A stretch of 64,000 bases of DNA from a virus: the IMG/VR virus record IMGVR_UViG_3300020735_000007, positions 1-64,000 of that record; one strand, written 5' to 3'. This document shows positions 49,566 to 59,291 of the stretch, in pieces (position 1 is the stretch's first letter; each line of letters opens with the position of its first letter). A program made the position numbers and the translations under genes. The notes beneath the pieces are model-generated. The model ran no database searches and was not told the origin of the DNA. It was given only the letters and a program-made list of their open reading frames with translations.

Positions 49566-49911
49566 ATTTGGGGCCTTTCTTAAAGCAGTCATCGCAAAGA
49601 GTCGAGAGCCAACCCCTTCGATTTCTCAGAGAACCCGCTGCGCCACAAGTTTCACAAATGATAAAGGATTTATCTTCTGCGGCAGAAATGAGTTTGTAGG
49701 CTTTTTCGGAGGTCTTCTGACTCTTAGCGTCTACATAGAAACGCAAACCACCAAATTTTTCTTTTACTTGCACAACTTTGATATTTAATTTACTAAGATC
49801 AAAGCATAATTGTTCTATAAGATCTCGCCAACCATCTCCAACACCAAAGTTGTAAGGATAAATGTCTTTAAACATAGGATATTTAATTTTTAGATCTGAA
49901 ATCCAAGTCAT
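49534..49911 (-). CDS. Conserved phage zinc-finger protein, 125 aa
   Basis: GVGDGWRDLIEQL, VKEKFGGLRFYVD and a treble-clef-like CETCGAAG ... TLCDDCF recur together in a widespread phage family without known function. AAGGG precedes the ATG at 49911, 10 bases after the hemerythrin stop. Its end overlaps the endolysin start by 32 bases. Confidence 0.75.
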   Translation of the reverse strand: MTWISDLKIKYPMFKDIYPYNFGVGDGWRDLIEQLCFDLSKLNIKVVQVKEKFGGLRFYVDAKSQKTSEKAYKLISAAEDKSFIICETCGAAGSLRNRRGWLSTLCDDCFKKGPKYDHDSESNNN

Positions 49912-49921
49912 TGGTAAACCC

Positions 49922-50317
49922 TTATAAATAAATGTCATGTTCCTTACAAAAAGTGGCAAAAGACGAGTCACATCTGGTAATATGATCGTAAATAATTTCT
50001 CTGCATTTTTGAACGTTTTCTTTCCTGGTAATCTTTCTCTCCATTGTAGCACGGAGACAATCTTTTATAGCAAAGATCATCTCCGTGTGTTTATCATGGT
50101 GAAAAGATATTCCTGGATAGTTAATCTTGTGCATAGTAGACTCTTCTTCTCTGCAATGTCGAGAGCAATAGTCCAAAATGTGAAGCAGGATGTCAGTATA
50201 TTCTGTTTCATTCAAATTAAATGCACCATCAAGGTGGTTATTCAACTCATCCAACATATTAATGATGGCAGAGTGATCCATGTCAATATGTCTAACCCCT
50301 GTCAGTGGAATGTTCAT
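49922..50317 (-). CDS. Hemerythrin-like protein, 131 aa
   Basis: All expected diiron ligands are present in order: His15 (IDMDH), His54 and Glu58 (RHCREE), His73 and His77 (HHDKH), His112 and Asp117 (HITRCD). Length and helix layout match bacteriohemerythrins, which bind oxygen reversibly. It may buffer oxygen or sense redox state during infection; the role is inference. AAGG lies before the ATG. It is next to the lysis genes. Confidence 0.88.
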   Translation of the reverse strand: MNIPLTGVRHIDMDHSAIINMLDELNNHLDGAFNLNETEYTDILLHILDYCSRHCREEESTMHKINYPGISFHHDKHTEMIFAIKDCLRATMERKITRKENVQKCREIIYDHITRCDSSFATFCKEHDIYL

Positions 50318-50349
50318 AACGTGCCTTAATGAATATTCCTATAGTTTGT

Positions 50350-50658
50350 TTATTTAACGTTTGTGTCCTCGGCCAGCTTGAAATATCCGACCACGCGATT
50401 TAAGAACTTAATATAATCGTTCTTAATACTAGGGGGAATCTTGTCAAGCGGGGTAAAATTGCGCTTATAAGCTCGTCCATAGGCAATCTGATGGGAGAGG
50501 ACATCATCCCACTTCTTGTCAGCCTTGGCTCTCTTGGAATAGCCACAACGAACTTGACCCTGTTCATCAGCGAAGGCCACGAATAGGGCTGTTCGTTCTC
50601 CGTTCTTTCCGTGAAGATACTGCTTGATTTCGTGCTTAAGAGGGACACCGTGATCCAT
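50350..50658 (-). CDS. Hypothetical protein, 102 aa
   Basis: Mixed fold protein with a lysine-rich middle (GYSKRAKADKKWDDV) and a helical end. AAAGGAG precedes the ATG. It follows the metallopept­idase gene after about 100 bases containing a small ATGGTA/TACCAT palindrome. No family recognised. Confidence 0.6.
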   Translation of the reverse strand: MDHGVPLKHEIKQYLHGKNGERTALFVAFADEQGQVRCGYSKRAKADKKWDDVLSHQIAYGRAYKRNFTPLDKIPPSIKNDYIKFLNRVVGYFKLAEDTNVK

Positions 50659-50758
50659 TTATTTCTCCTTTAAAATGGTATTTTACCATCTGATAATGAT
50701 TCTTTACTAAGTTCTTTGCTATTTTAACCCGTATATAAAATTTATATCTGAATTACTC

Positions 50759-51487
50759 TCAGTATCTGTCCAGGTAATTTTCCATAAGGATGGGATCCTG
50801 ATACCAAGAATACTTATCGGTTTTTCCATTGGCGTCTTGACCATCTTCATCTGTCCTCCTATTTTGATTATTACTCAATTCAGAGTGGGAGTAGTAGCCG
50901 GTGGTACCATCTTTCTGTAAGACCGGGTACAGATCCTCATAAACATCTTCATAGAGAGATCTAGAGGAAGGAGTAGTTTTATACTTGCTCTCCCAAGTTG
51001 CTAGTGGATAAGTATTTTTGGTCCAAGTTGGAGTATACCAAGAAGTAGCAGCCCACAAAGCATCCAATTTCTTCTGTTTTTTAATAACAGGATTTTCTGC
51101 TACTGTATGATATAGGCCGACATAATGCTTAATTGTCTCCTTTACGGATTCAGGACTGGCATCACAGAAGAAATAAGTTGATGTGTTAAGCATTGACTGG
51201 AACATCTTAATGATATATTCCTCGTCATCCGTCCCTTCAATTACTTGAGCGGCGGCGGCTTCGCATTCCTGGTGCATTCTAAACTCTTTATCAACAAGAT
51301 AACGAGAGAGCCATTTCTTAAGTCCCATGGCGGTCTGTTGGCGAACATGAACTTCTTCATGAGCAATAATGTCCGGATACAACTCAGGTTTAGTAATATA
51401 AGTTGGATAGTATATATGTGGGGCAAGTGTAACCCATGTGCCAGATGGGGTTACCCTTTGCAGCCACTTTGGTTTTGGCTTCAGCAT
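50759..51487 (-). CDS. HExxH zinc metallopeptidase-like protein, 242 aa
   Basis: IIAHEEVHVRQQ around residue 43 is a zincin HExxH motif; a downstream HQECEAAAAQVIEG helix may give the third ligand. The C-terminal 90 residues are polar, repetitive and tyrosine-rich. Phage proteins with such motifs may process virion proteins or cell wall, but the target is unknown. AAGGAGG precedes the ATG, and the promoter at 51508 is its own. Confidence 0.65.
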   Translation of the reverse strand: MLKPKPKWLQRVTPSGTWVTLAPHIYYPTYITKPELYPDIIAHEEVHVRQQTAMGLKKWLSRYLVDKEFRMHQECEAAAAQVIEGTDDEEYIIKMFQSMLNTSTYFFCDASPESVKETIKHYVGLYHTVAENPVIKKQKKLDALWAATSWYTPTWTKNTYPLATWESKYKTTPSSRSLYEDVYEDLYPVLQKDGTTGYYSHSELSNNQNRRTDEDGQDANGKTDKYSWYQDPILMENYLDRY

Positions 51488-51507
51488 AAGGAAACCTCCT
51501 TACACTT

Positions 51508-51538
51508 ATTATACTAGGATTTTGAAATTTTGTAGCGG
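51508..51538 (-). promoter_or_regulatory. Promoter, CCGCTA-19 bp-TATAAT class
   Basis: Minus-strand CCGCTACAAAA with 19 bp from the hexamer to TATAAT. Same distance and same ACAAA extension as the other copies. It precedes the metallopeptidase gene. Confidence 0.65.
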
Positions 51539-51589
51539 TTAGTATAAGAAATTCTTATGGTTCCAAAGTAAGTAAACCAATTTCAATAC

Positions 51590-52744
51590 TTAAAAATTAT
51601 CTACAATAAAATCTTCAAGGGATTTTGGAAGAGAGGTGTAACCCGCAGCAGCCAGGGAAATGATATAGCTATTCAGAGTTTCAGTGTTAAACTTATCATA
51701 CACATCTTTTAGCTCTTGGCGAAGATCAATGGAGACTGCCATAATGGTCTGAACTCTCCCTTTATCATTACTGCTATTCCTATTCCAATCTTCAACTAAT
51801 TTTTCTTGGGGAGTGACACGGACCAACGCCTTTAGCTGATCCTTATCAAAAGGAGGAGGAATCGGGACCATCTCAGCCAAATGGGGATCGACTGTCTCAG
51901 CTTGGGTTAAGAGGGGAACTAGTTCAGCAGGAATTGAGCTAATTGTGGAAAAATCAAAATCTACACCTCTTTCAACAGATACAGCTTCAAGATTGGTAAA
52001 TCTTCCTGCGGCTTGTTCATCTCCAGTTGTCCAGACTACCACATTCTCAGGAGGAATAATATCAATTTGATTTGGACCTTTCTGATGGGCTAAAGCATAG
52101 CGAGTCCTTCCTCCTTTAAGAGCTACATAAAAGGGTCCGTTATTAATATAGGTGGTCGCTGGTCCTCTATCTTCACCAGTACACCATGTAACTCCTGTCT
52201 TGCTATTATTACAAAGTCTTCCCATAGCTTTAATGGCGGCGGCGCCTTTTGTTTGCTCATCACATTTATAAAGTTCCCAATCACCCACATGAGCGATGAC
52301 TGTAGCACCAGCATTAACTATTGCCATGTCTTCTGGAGTAAATCCAGGTCTTTCAACTTCGGCCTCTTCATCAATCTCACTCTTTAACTCAGCGATAGTT
52401 TTTCTAAACTGACCGCAATCAGAATCAGGACCAGTAGGAAATTTTTCACGGTGTTTTGCAAGAAGTTCCTGAATACCGTCTTCATCTTGACCATTTTCTG
52501 AAATTTGAAATTCTGGTTGAGCTTGAAACAGCTTTTTACAAAGGTAAATTAAGTAAGGCTTAACCTTAGTTCCTAGACCAGCAGGAAGCCAACTCTCTAG
52601 AGTGGTCATAACAGAGTCTAGTTTAGCTTCGTCCTCAGGAAAATTGGGATAAGCTGGTTTATCTTGATAAAGACGTTGAATTTCAGTCTTTATAGCTTTG
52701 GACCAAGCTTTTTTGATAAGATAATCAGCAGTAAATTTAAACAT
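51590..52744 (-). CDS. WCT-domain protein, 384 aa
   Basis: Shares the WCT core with the 6740 and 53330 proteins: WELYKCDEQTKG, then GVTWCTGEDRGPATTYINNG at about 184-203, PFYVALKGGRTRYALAH and VVVWTTGDE. It lacks the zinc fingers and the DPTPNG N-terminal unit. The start at 52744 has GGAG; a longer reading overlaps the upstream gene. It lies in the virion gene string, suggesting a particle-associated or late function. Confidence 0.75.
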   Translation of the reverse strand: MFKFTADYLIKKAWSKAIKTEIQRLYQDKPAYPNFPEDEAKLDSVMTTLESWLPAGLGTKVKPYLIYLCKKLFQAQPEFQISENGQDEDGIQELLAKHREKFPTGPDSDCGQFRKTIAELKSEIDEEAEVERPGFTPEDMAIVNAGATVIAHVGDWELYKCDEQTKGAAAIKAMGRLCNNSKTGVTWCTGEDRGPATTYINNGPFYVALKGGRTRYALAHQKGPNQIDIIPPENVVVWTTGDEQAAGRFTNLEAVSVERGVDFDFSTISSIPAELVPLLTQAETVDPHLAEMVPIPPPFDKDQLKALVRVTPQEKLVEDWNRNSSNDKGRVQTIMAVSIDLRQELKDVYDKFNTETLNSYIISLAAAGYTSLPKSLEDFIVDNF

Positions 52745-52755
52745 ATAAGGCTCCG

Positions 52756-53340
52756 TTAGAAGGCTAATTGCCAAGAAATTGTGAAACTAACCCCATCAGG
52801 AAGAACCAGAGATTGAAATCTTTTGGAATTAATTAAGACTACAGAAGCTGGAGAAGGGCTGGCTGGATTAAAAAACGGTGCAGAGGAAAAATCCCCCGAA
52901 GTTGGGGCAACCCCACCAATCAAACCTAATTCACGAATGGCGGTTCCTTGAAGGGCTGGGAAAATAGTCGTAGATACATTAGTTTGAAAATCAATAGTAG
53001 TGGACCAAGCGGTTGCTACTCCGTTAGCATCTATAAAATTTTTAGCGGAGAAGGCAATTCTTCCTGGACCGGGGACAGGAAATTGGGCTAAAAGGGAGTA
53101 ATCAGTGGCAATAGGGAGAACTAGACCACTTTCATCCCAATTAGGATCCCCAGCACCCATGGCTAGACCCCATACAGAATTGGTGACAGAGCTTGCATTC
53201 ATCATAAGTTGAGAGAATAGCCAAGATGTTCCGTTTAGAATAAGATTTTTTTCATCTAAAAGAATATTGGAAGGATTTTCTTCCTCGAAAATTCTAATTC
53301 GACCAGTCAAGCCTTGGGTATAGTAATCTTTACAATTCAT
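52756..53340 (-). CDS. Putative virion structural protein, 194 aa
   Basis: Beta-rich, glycine/serine/proline-rich sequence without charged clusters. LNGTSWLFSQLM and VWGLAMGAGDPNWD resemble a phage structural family often found near baseplate or fibre genes. It is coupled to the upstream WCT gene by an 11-base overlap, with GGAG before the ATG. The exact role is not known. Confidence 0.6.
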   Translation of the reverse strand: MNCKDYYTQGLTGRIRIFEEENPSNILLDEKNLILNGTSWLFSQLMMNASSVTNSVWGLAMGAGDPNWDESGLVLPIATDYSLLAQFPVPGPGRIAFSAKNFIDANGVATAWSTTIDFQTNVSTTIFPALQGTAIRELGLIGGVAPTSGDFSSAPFFNPASPSPASVVLINSKRFQSLVLPDGVSFTISWQLAF

Positions 53341-56300
53341 GCGATTTCTCCAGTTCTCTTAATAATACTGAAATTATATTTCTCTTACCGGCTTCTTTTT
53401 TCTCATTAAATTTATCTAGAAGTTCTGAAATCTTGTCGGCTGGAATAAGCTTACGAAGATATTCAATAGCGAAATCAGCGTTTCCACAAAGGATTTTTTC
53501 CACATCCTTATCGGCCAAGCGACCAGTAGCTCCAATATATCTGAAGATGGGGTCTTTCCAGTAATTTCCAAAATAATGACTTGTGAAAATGCTGGTCCAA
53601 TTAGGGCCGGTGATAAGGGTTTTAAGTTTATCATCCAAAGGTTGCCAGTGCCCTTTTTTCATTTCAATGCTATAATTAACCATCTTCTCCAAATTGCCAC
53701 CATCATTACGGTTGGCGAGAGAGAGGGCTAGCACGCTGGCCTCGTATTCAGGCCAAACGGTGTCTTTATAGATGAATTTTCTATAAGCCTCTAATGTAGT
53801 GTTTCCTATACCACTGATAAATATAAGTTTTTCTCCCAATTGAGGCCAAGTCTTTGCCTTATTTTTCAAATAAACAAAAGCGGCTGAAGGATTTCTGTCA
53901 ATAATCCAGGCTTGATATGCGGGAGAAACTTCATCAATAAATTCATAATATTCTGATACTTCGCTCTGTTCGATAGAGGGTGAAGTCATAATAAAAGCTT
54001 CAGTCTTCTCACTAACTTTTGGTTTGGGAGGAAGTGGGGCTGGACCAGTAGTGCCATCTGGATTAAGCTGTTGAGGTTGTTGACGTTTAGTTTGTTCCCA
54101 AGCACGGACTTCCTGTCCCCACTTTTCAAATTCAGCCTTAGGAGCGAAACGAGTTCTGGTTGCAGCACCTCCGGGTCTATCTACTTGTCTAGCGGCCCTT
54201 CCTTCTCTAATCTCTGTCATTCTCTCTTCGGCTAAAGCGTTTATCCAACCAACTTCTTCCATATCCCAAGCTTCAATTTGGTCTTTAACATGTTTCAATT
54301 TAGTAAGAGAAGCAAGATGTTCCTTAATTGGTTCTTCGGCAAGACGTTTAAATTCTGTTCTGGCCGTTTCTTGAACTCTGCCATTGGTGCTTATTTGAAT
54401 AAGCTTATATTGAGCATTGATAAGCAGGGCTAGATAATCTGTGTTACTTAGAGTTTCTTGTTGTTCTTGAATCATATTAAATTCTCTTGTAATTTGAGGA
54501 ATTACAAAAGAATTGATAAATTCTGAGTGGGCATTTATCCCCTTAACCCCCAACACAGTAGCTTCATCTTGAATTTGAGTGCCCTGAGAAAGAAGTTGCT
54601 CAGTTGATAAACCCTTTGTGCCTAAATCGATATATCTTTTTTGGATTATTGGTTCTGCTTCCTTAGCGAAAGCAGTAGTGACAGCATTAGTGGTATAATT
54701 TCCTCTAATATAGGGATCTTCAGGAGTACGAAAGGATGTTTTAAGAGCCATTAGCTCAGATGTGAGCTTGGCAGGATCATCCACGTTTTCTGAGACTAAT
54801 TTATCAATAGCTTGCTTAAGTTTTGGGCCAAGAATCTGATTACAACCTGTTTCAACTGTTTCTTGGGCCAAATCTCCTGCTAGATTTATGGCAACAACTT
54901 CCATTTCTTTCATCTTTTTCATTAAATCAGAAATAATCAGATCCGAAGGGATCTCGGCATAGAAATTTGCCATGACCTTTTTCTTAATTTCTGTTTCTTT
55001 TTCTCTAATGATGATATTAACGTTTTCGTCAGAAGGAAAGGCATGTTGAATACTTCCCTTGATATCGTTAAGTTTCTCTCTGAGAGTCATATAATTGGTG
55101 GGGGTGTAAGTAGATAGTTCCGTTTCTAAATTAGTGTAGATGCCTTTGATGATGGGACGAACCACTGATTTGATAATGTCAATAAAACGTCCCGCTGCTT
55201 TATCTGCCCCAGCATAATTAAGACCTTTACCAGAAGCGTCTGATCTCCAACTTTGCCCATAAAAAGAATCTCGGATACCCCCCACTAAAGTTCTGGCGAT
55301 CTCTAAGGCTTTGGGATCTTTAGCAGCAGCCAGGGACTTCATTTCAGCAAACGTAGCATCAAAGTTTGTCTCTTTACGGTATAAAGCAAAAATTTTATCA
55401 AATAAAGGAGGGAGATTAACCATCATGGCCCTTTGATCATCATCAAATACACCCCTTCCAGTAACTCCGACTATATTGGTAGCCCCCTTATCAAAAAAAT
55501 CTTTTTTGAAATCGGCCATGGTCGGGTAGGTGGACAATTTTTCATTAAGCTTCTTTACATGTGGGTTCTCATCGGCAAAATCTTTGATCAACTCTCCGGT
55601 TCTTGGGTATTTTAGGATAAGGGCAGTGAGTTCATCAGGGTCGGCATGAATATATTTACTCTTAACGAATAATAGTTCTTTTTCTCTAAATTCCGGACTA
55701 CGTTTCCAGTAATCTTTGTCAAGAGAAAGAACCTCACTCAAATATTTTAAAGTTTCAGCTCCATCCATATTAGGGGGACTGAATTGCTCAGTAACTTTAA
55801 CTAAATCAGGCTCACTAGGTACCGCCTTAAGAATATCATAAGCTCTTTGGTCAATCATAGTGGTTTTCATGAAGGCAGTATTAAAGCGATCCATGAATTG
55901 AGGGTTTTCATGACCACCGTTAGCGGTTCTTCCTCCAGGCATATATTGAAAATAAGGCTTCCCATCTACGAAACAAACATAAATTGGACCGGTAGTGATA
56001 TAATGCTTTGCAAAACTAGGATCACCAGGACGAGCCGTACACCAACTAGCTTTTCCTGCCTTGCCTAATTCCCACAAGCTCTGCCAATCATCTTTTGGCA
56101 CTTTCCAGAGGATTGCTCCCTGACCTTCGTAAATGATAGGAGCGGAAACTTCCGGAATAGAGACTTCATTGGGATCTTTAAAGGCCAAAACTGAAGAAAG
56201 AAGGGTCTGGTAGGAATATTCTTGAATGTTATTGGAAAGTCCAGTAGGAAAATCAGGTGTCACCAACCCTCTCCAGGCTGCTTTGTTCCTATCTCTATTA

Positions 56301-56566
56301 AATTTGCTAAGAGCCGCCTTCAAACCATTGGGGCCTAAGGCATCTTCAGGTAGATGGAATTGCGCATCCCTAAGCCATCTCTGAACAATCCATTCGGCAT
56401 AGGCACCATTGGGAGTAGGATCAGCGGCATCAACTTCAGCAAGCTGTTCTTCAGTGGCATGGTATCTCCCCATTAAAAATTCTTTTTTCTGAGGGGTCAT
56501 GGCAGCTAGAAGCATGAATTTTTGCTTCTGCATGGCATCAAATATAGTGAGCGCACTTAATTTCAT
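53330..56566 (-). CDS. Large WCT-domain protein, 1078 aa
   Basis: The N-terminus has the DPTPNGAYAEW signature (49-59) shared with both halves of the 6740 protein. The WCT core follows: ILWKVPKDDWQ, GKASWCTARPGDPSFAKHYI (WCT 175-177), TTGPIYVCFVDGKPYFQYM. The remaining 800 residues are mostly helical, with a proline/glutamine-rich linker near 810-850. ATGA coupling to the upstream gene. The length and place among virion genes would fit an ejected or tail-associated protein; the activity is unknown. Confidence 0.8.
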   Translation of the reverse strand: MKLSALTIFDAMQKQKFMLLAAMTPQKKEFLMGRYHATEEQLAEVDAADPTPNGAYAEWIVQRWLRDAQFHLPEDALGPNGLKAALSKFNRDRNKAAWRGLVTPDFPTGLSNNIQEYSYQTLLSSVLAFKDPNEVSIPEVSAPIIYEGQGAILWKVPKDDWQSLWELGKAGKASWCTARPGDPSFAKHYITTGPIYVCFVDGKPYFQYMPGGRTANGGHENPQFMDRFNTAFMKTTMIDQRAYDILKAVPSEPDLVKVTEQFSPPNMDGAETLKYLSEVLSLDKDYWKRSPEFREKELLFVKSKYIHADPDELTALILKYPRTGELIKDFADENPHVKKLNEKLSTYPTMADFKKDFFDKGATNIVGVTGRGVFDDDQRAMMVNLPPLFDKIFALYRKETNFDATFAEMKSLAAAKDPKALEIARTLVGGIRDSFYGQSWRSDASGKGLNYAGADKAAGRFIDIIKSVVRPIIKGIYTNLETELSTYTPTNYMTLREKLNDIKGSIQHAFPSDENVNIIIREKETEIKKKVMANFYAEIPSDLIISDLMKKMKEMEVVAINLAGDLAQETVETGCNQILGPKLKQAIDKLVSENVDDPAKLTSELMALKTSFRTPEDPYIRGNYTTNAVTTAFAKEAEPIIQKRYIDLGTKGLSTEQLLSQGTQIQDEATVLGVKGINAHSEFINSFVIPQITREFNMIQEQQETLSNTDYLALLINAQYKLIQISTNGRVQETARTEFKRLAEEPIKEHLASLTKLKHVKDQIEAWDMEEVGWINALAEERMTEIREGRAARQVDRPGGAATRTRFAPKAEFEKWGQEVRAWEQTKRQQPQQLNPDGTTGPAPLPPKPKVSEKTEAFIMTSPSIEQSEVSEYYEFIDEVSPAYQAWIIDRNPSAAFVYLKNKAKTWPQLGEKLIFISGIGNTTLEAYRKFIYKDTVWPEYEASVLALSLANRNDGGNLEKMVNYSIEMKKGHWQPLDDKLKTLITGPNWTSIFTSHYFGNYWKDPIFRYIGATGRLADKDVEKILCGNADFAIEYLRKLIPADKISELLDKFNEKKEAGKRNIISVLLRELEKSHEL

Positions 56567-58008
56567 AGCTGATCCTTTATAAAAGAAGGGGAAAGTAGGG
56601 ATTGTTTTACATTTAATAGTTTAGACCACTTTCGAGGGGGAGGTTGAGGCACAAATTTTTTCATGATATCAGCTAAAACCTCCTGATATTTTAAATTTGC
56701 TTCTGCTTTTAAGCTTCCCATACGATTTTTATCATTTTTAGCTTTAGCATCATAGATTAATTCATCATATTCTTGATCAATAATATTTTTTAGTTCAAAA
56801 GCAAAATTTTGAGCAGTTTTTAGTGGTGTTTCTTTAAACTTGGCAGAAGGTTTAAATGGTGGATACCCTCTATTTAATTCCTCTCCTTCAAATTCTACCC
56901 ATACTTCACCTTCTAAACCCCCATCTGGAACCGGATTAACATATATCTTGAAATTAGGGCCTAACTTTCCTTTAATATTGAAAGAAATATCACGTTTTGT
57001 CCCAGGACCAGTATCTATGTCATATTCTACAGCGGCCTTGATTTTCGTCTTTGGAGATTCAAGAAAAGGAATATTATCGTCATCTTCGGGGAATAAACTA
57101 GGGTTGCTACTTGGGATTTTTCCGGTATTGGTTTTGTAATCATTAGAGAAATTAAAAGTATCGTGATTAAAAAGGGAATTCTTAAAAATATGCATTTCTT
57201 GTAAATGTTTTTTAGCTTCAGCTTGACTCTTATGACTACTCAAAATCTTACCAGTTTCATGAGATTTAATTACCCAAGGAGCGGCTTCACCTTTAGAGTT
57301 TTTATGCCCAGGCATATGTACAACATAGGATATTTTCTTCATAGCAGATTTCTTTTCATCGGCCCATTTGGTTACTCCTTGATTAGTCACTCTAGCAACC
57401 CCAGAAGGTTTCCCAAAACGATCATAAAGAGTGACATAGAGGGGACCTGGGACGGTTTTTTTGATAGTTCCCTTGTAACGATTGATAATTTCCGCTGCAT
57501 CTTCTTTAGCTCTTTGATTTTGATCTCTTTCTTTAAGCCTTTTCTCAAATTCAACAGCGCGATTAATATACTCGGAAGCCGTTTTATTACTAATAATATG
57601 GTCTTGAACCTGTTTCGTAAAAGAGGACGCCAAGGGGAAATAAATTTCATGAAATTGAACTTGGCCCCCTTCATCTATATCCGAAGCTCTTTCTGCTACA
57701 GCTTTCTCAGAACCCTCTTCTTCTCTATATTCATCCATAGATCCTATAATGGTGCTTATTATTGCAGTAATATCATCTTCTGGAAAACCTCTATCATTCA
57801 AAAATAAATGAATTTGTTCTAGGAGAATTCCAATACCCTGATTGAATATAATATCTGAATTGTGAATTTCATCTTCTGGAAAAGGCAGATTTATCGCAAA
57901 AACTGGCGTAAAACCCATATCGATAGAAATTTGCATAGAAGGTCGATTATCACGAATAATGGATAATGTAACTATACCAAATTTTTCACTAACATAAGCT
58001 TGCTTCAT
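56563..58008 (-). CDS. Late-gene-cluster protein of unknown function, 481 aa
   Basis: The N-terminal 170 residues are helical. A central block, GPLYVTLYDRFGKPSGV and PWVIKSHETGKILSSH, resembles a short phage domain; its GPLYV is reminiscent of the WCT proteins, but the WCT core itself is missing. The C-terminal part is beta-rich. The start at 58008 follows AAGG and lies 8 bases after the upstream stop. Its stop overlaps the 1078-aa WCT gene start, so the two are made together. Confidence 0.65.
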   Translation of the reverse strand: MKQAYVSEKFGIVTLSIIRDNRPSMQISIDMGFTPVFAINLPFPEDEIHNSDIIFNQGIGILLEQIHLFLNDRGFPEDDITAIISTIIGSMDEYREEEGSEKAVAERASDIDEGGQVQFHEIYFPLASSFTKQVQDHIISNKTASEYINRAVEFEKRLKERDQNQRAKEDAAEIINRYKGTIKKTVPGPLYVTLYDRFGKPSGVARVTNQGVTKWADEKKSAMKKISYVVHMPGHKNSKGEAAPWVIKSHETGKILSSHKSQAEAKKHLQEMHIFKNSLFNHDTFNFSNDYKTNTGKIPSSNPSLFPEDDDNIPFLESPKTKIKAAVEYDIDTGPGTKRDISFNIKGKLGPNFKIYVNPVPDGGLEGEVWVEFEGEELNRGYPPFKPSAKFKETPLKTAQNFAFELKNIIDQEYDELIYDAKAKNDKNRMGSLKAEANLKYQEVLADIMKKFVPQPPPRKWSKLLNVKQSLLSPSFIKDQL

Positions 58009-58016
58009 AATATACC

Positions 58017-59291
58017 TTAAGACTGGATGTTTCCAAACGTAATAGTGCGGCCTTTTGGAACAATAGGATTCTCCCAAACTTTAGTAGGATCAGCGAGAGG
58101 ATTAGTAACCGGCTCTTCATGAGGATTCGCCGGTTCAAAACGAGGATCATAAAGCACAGGGGGAAACTGAGGAGTATTTTGACTTAATGGAATTCTATAG
58201 CGAGTATCTTTTCTCTGTAGTAATTCTGAATCAAAATCTTGCTGAAGTAAAACACCTCTGGGACTTTTGTAAACAACATTATGAATGACCATCCGATCAC
58301 CGTTCCTTCTCACAATTAAATCTCCAGAGGAAATTATTGGATTTCTTCCCAAATATGATCTAGCAGAACGTTCCACTTTTGCGCCACCCTCATCTAAAGT
58401 TCTAACGGCAGCGGTATCTGGATCAATAAATAACAAATCAAAAGGTCCATAATAGCCTCCGATAATACCAGTTTCGTAACAAGCATTACAGCCGGTTCTA
58501 GGTTCTCCGTTAGCTACTGTGCAAGCGCAAGGGATACCTTTAGTTTTCCTAATCATAAGCAATGCAGGTTCCCCTACTTGCTCAAATATCCAAGCATTAC
58601 GTCTAACCATTTCAGCGTACATAAAATCCAGGGAATCAACTTCTTGAGAATTTGATAGTGATTCTGGGATACCAGGATTATGTGCTATTTTTCCACCTTC
58701 AAAAACTGGAACAACACTGTAATAAGTTCTAATTCCAGTAATAGAAATATCAACATAGTTTGTCAATCTTTTATAAATGACTACTGCTTCAATACCAAGT
58801 TCTGACAAAGGTACATTAGGACTATTAACAAAAGGATTTGAAGGTTCAGTCCAAGTTTTAGCATCGGTGTATAAAGTATTAAAATTTGTTAGGGTTACTA
58901 AGCCATCTTGACCATCAACTTTTCCAACCCTTAAATACTCCCCGTTTATAGTCAGAGTTATATCATCTGGATGATTAGAAACTATACTTCTACCCTTTAA
59001 AATGGAGGACCAAATGGGCGCTTCTGGGAGTTTGAAAATCCATTGTCCATTAGATCCAAGGCTAATCCAATCTTTATCCTGAAGCGTGTATTTCATAGGG
59101 GTTAAAGTTGTTTCATCTCTATAGAAATGACCCGGAGTAGGAAAAGACGGATTCAAAAGTTTCCAATTTACAGGAGCATCAAAAGCACGATAGACATTGT
59201 ATCCAATGACTTTAGGGTCAGGATCATCATTCCAAGTCAAATCTCGGCTATTATTTAGGCTGCTGTCTAAAACCATTAGATTGGAAATCAT
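58017..59291 (-). CDS. Virion protein with FnIII-like start and a zinc motif, 424 aa
   Basis: Residues 20-60 (PKVIGYNVYRAFDAPVNW) look like a fibronectin III strand pair. A later CACTVANGEPRTGCNACYET cluster, followed by GGYYGPFDLLFIDP, matches a family of phage head-tail or neck proteins. A proline-rich tail ends the protein. The ATG overlaps the upstream TAA (TAATG). Confidence 0.7.
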   Translation of the reverse strand: MISNLMVLDSSLNNSRDLTWNDDPDPKVIGYNVYRAFDAPVNWKLLNPSFPTPGHFYRDETTLTPMKYTLQDKDWISLGSNGQWIFKLPEAPIWSSILKGRSIVSNHPDDITLTINGEYLRVGKVDGQDGLVTLTNFNTLYTDAKTWTEPSNPFVNSPNVPLSELGIEAVVIYKRLTNYVDISITGIRTYYSVVPVFEGGKIAHNPGIPESLSNSQEVDSLDFMYAEMVRRNAWIFEQVGEPALLMIRKTKGIPCACTVANGEPRTGCNACYETGIIGGYYGPFDLLFIDPDTAAVRTLDEGGAKVERSARSYLGRNPIISSGDLIVRRNGDRMVIHNVVYKSPRGVLLQQDFDSELLQRKDTRYRIPLSQNTPQFPPVLYDPRFEPANPHEEPVTNPLADPTKVWENPIVPKGRTITFGNIQS

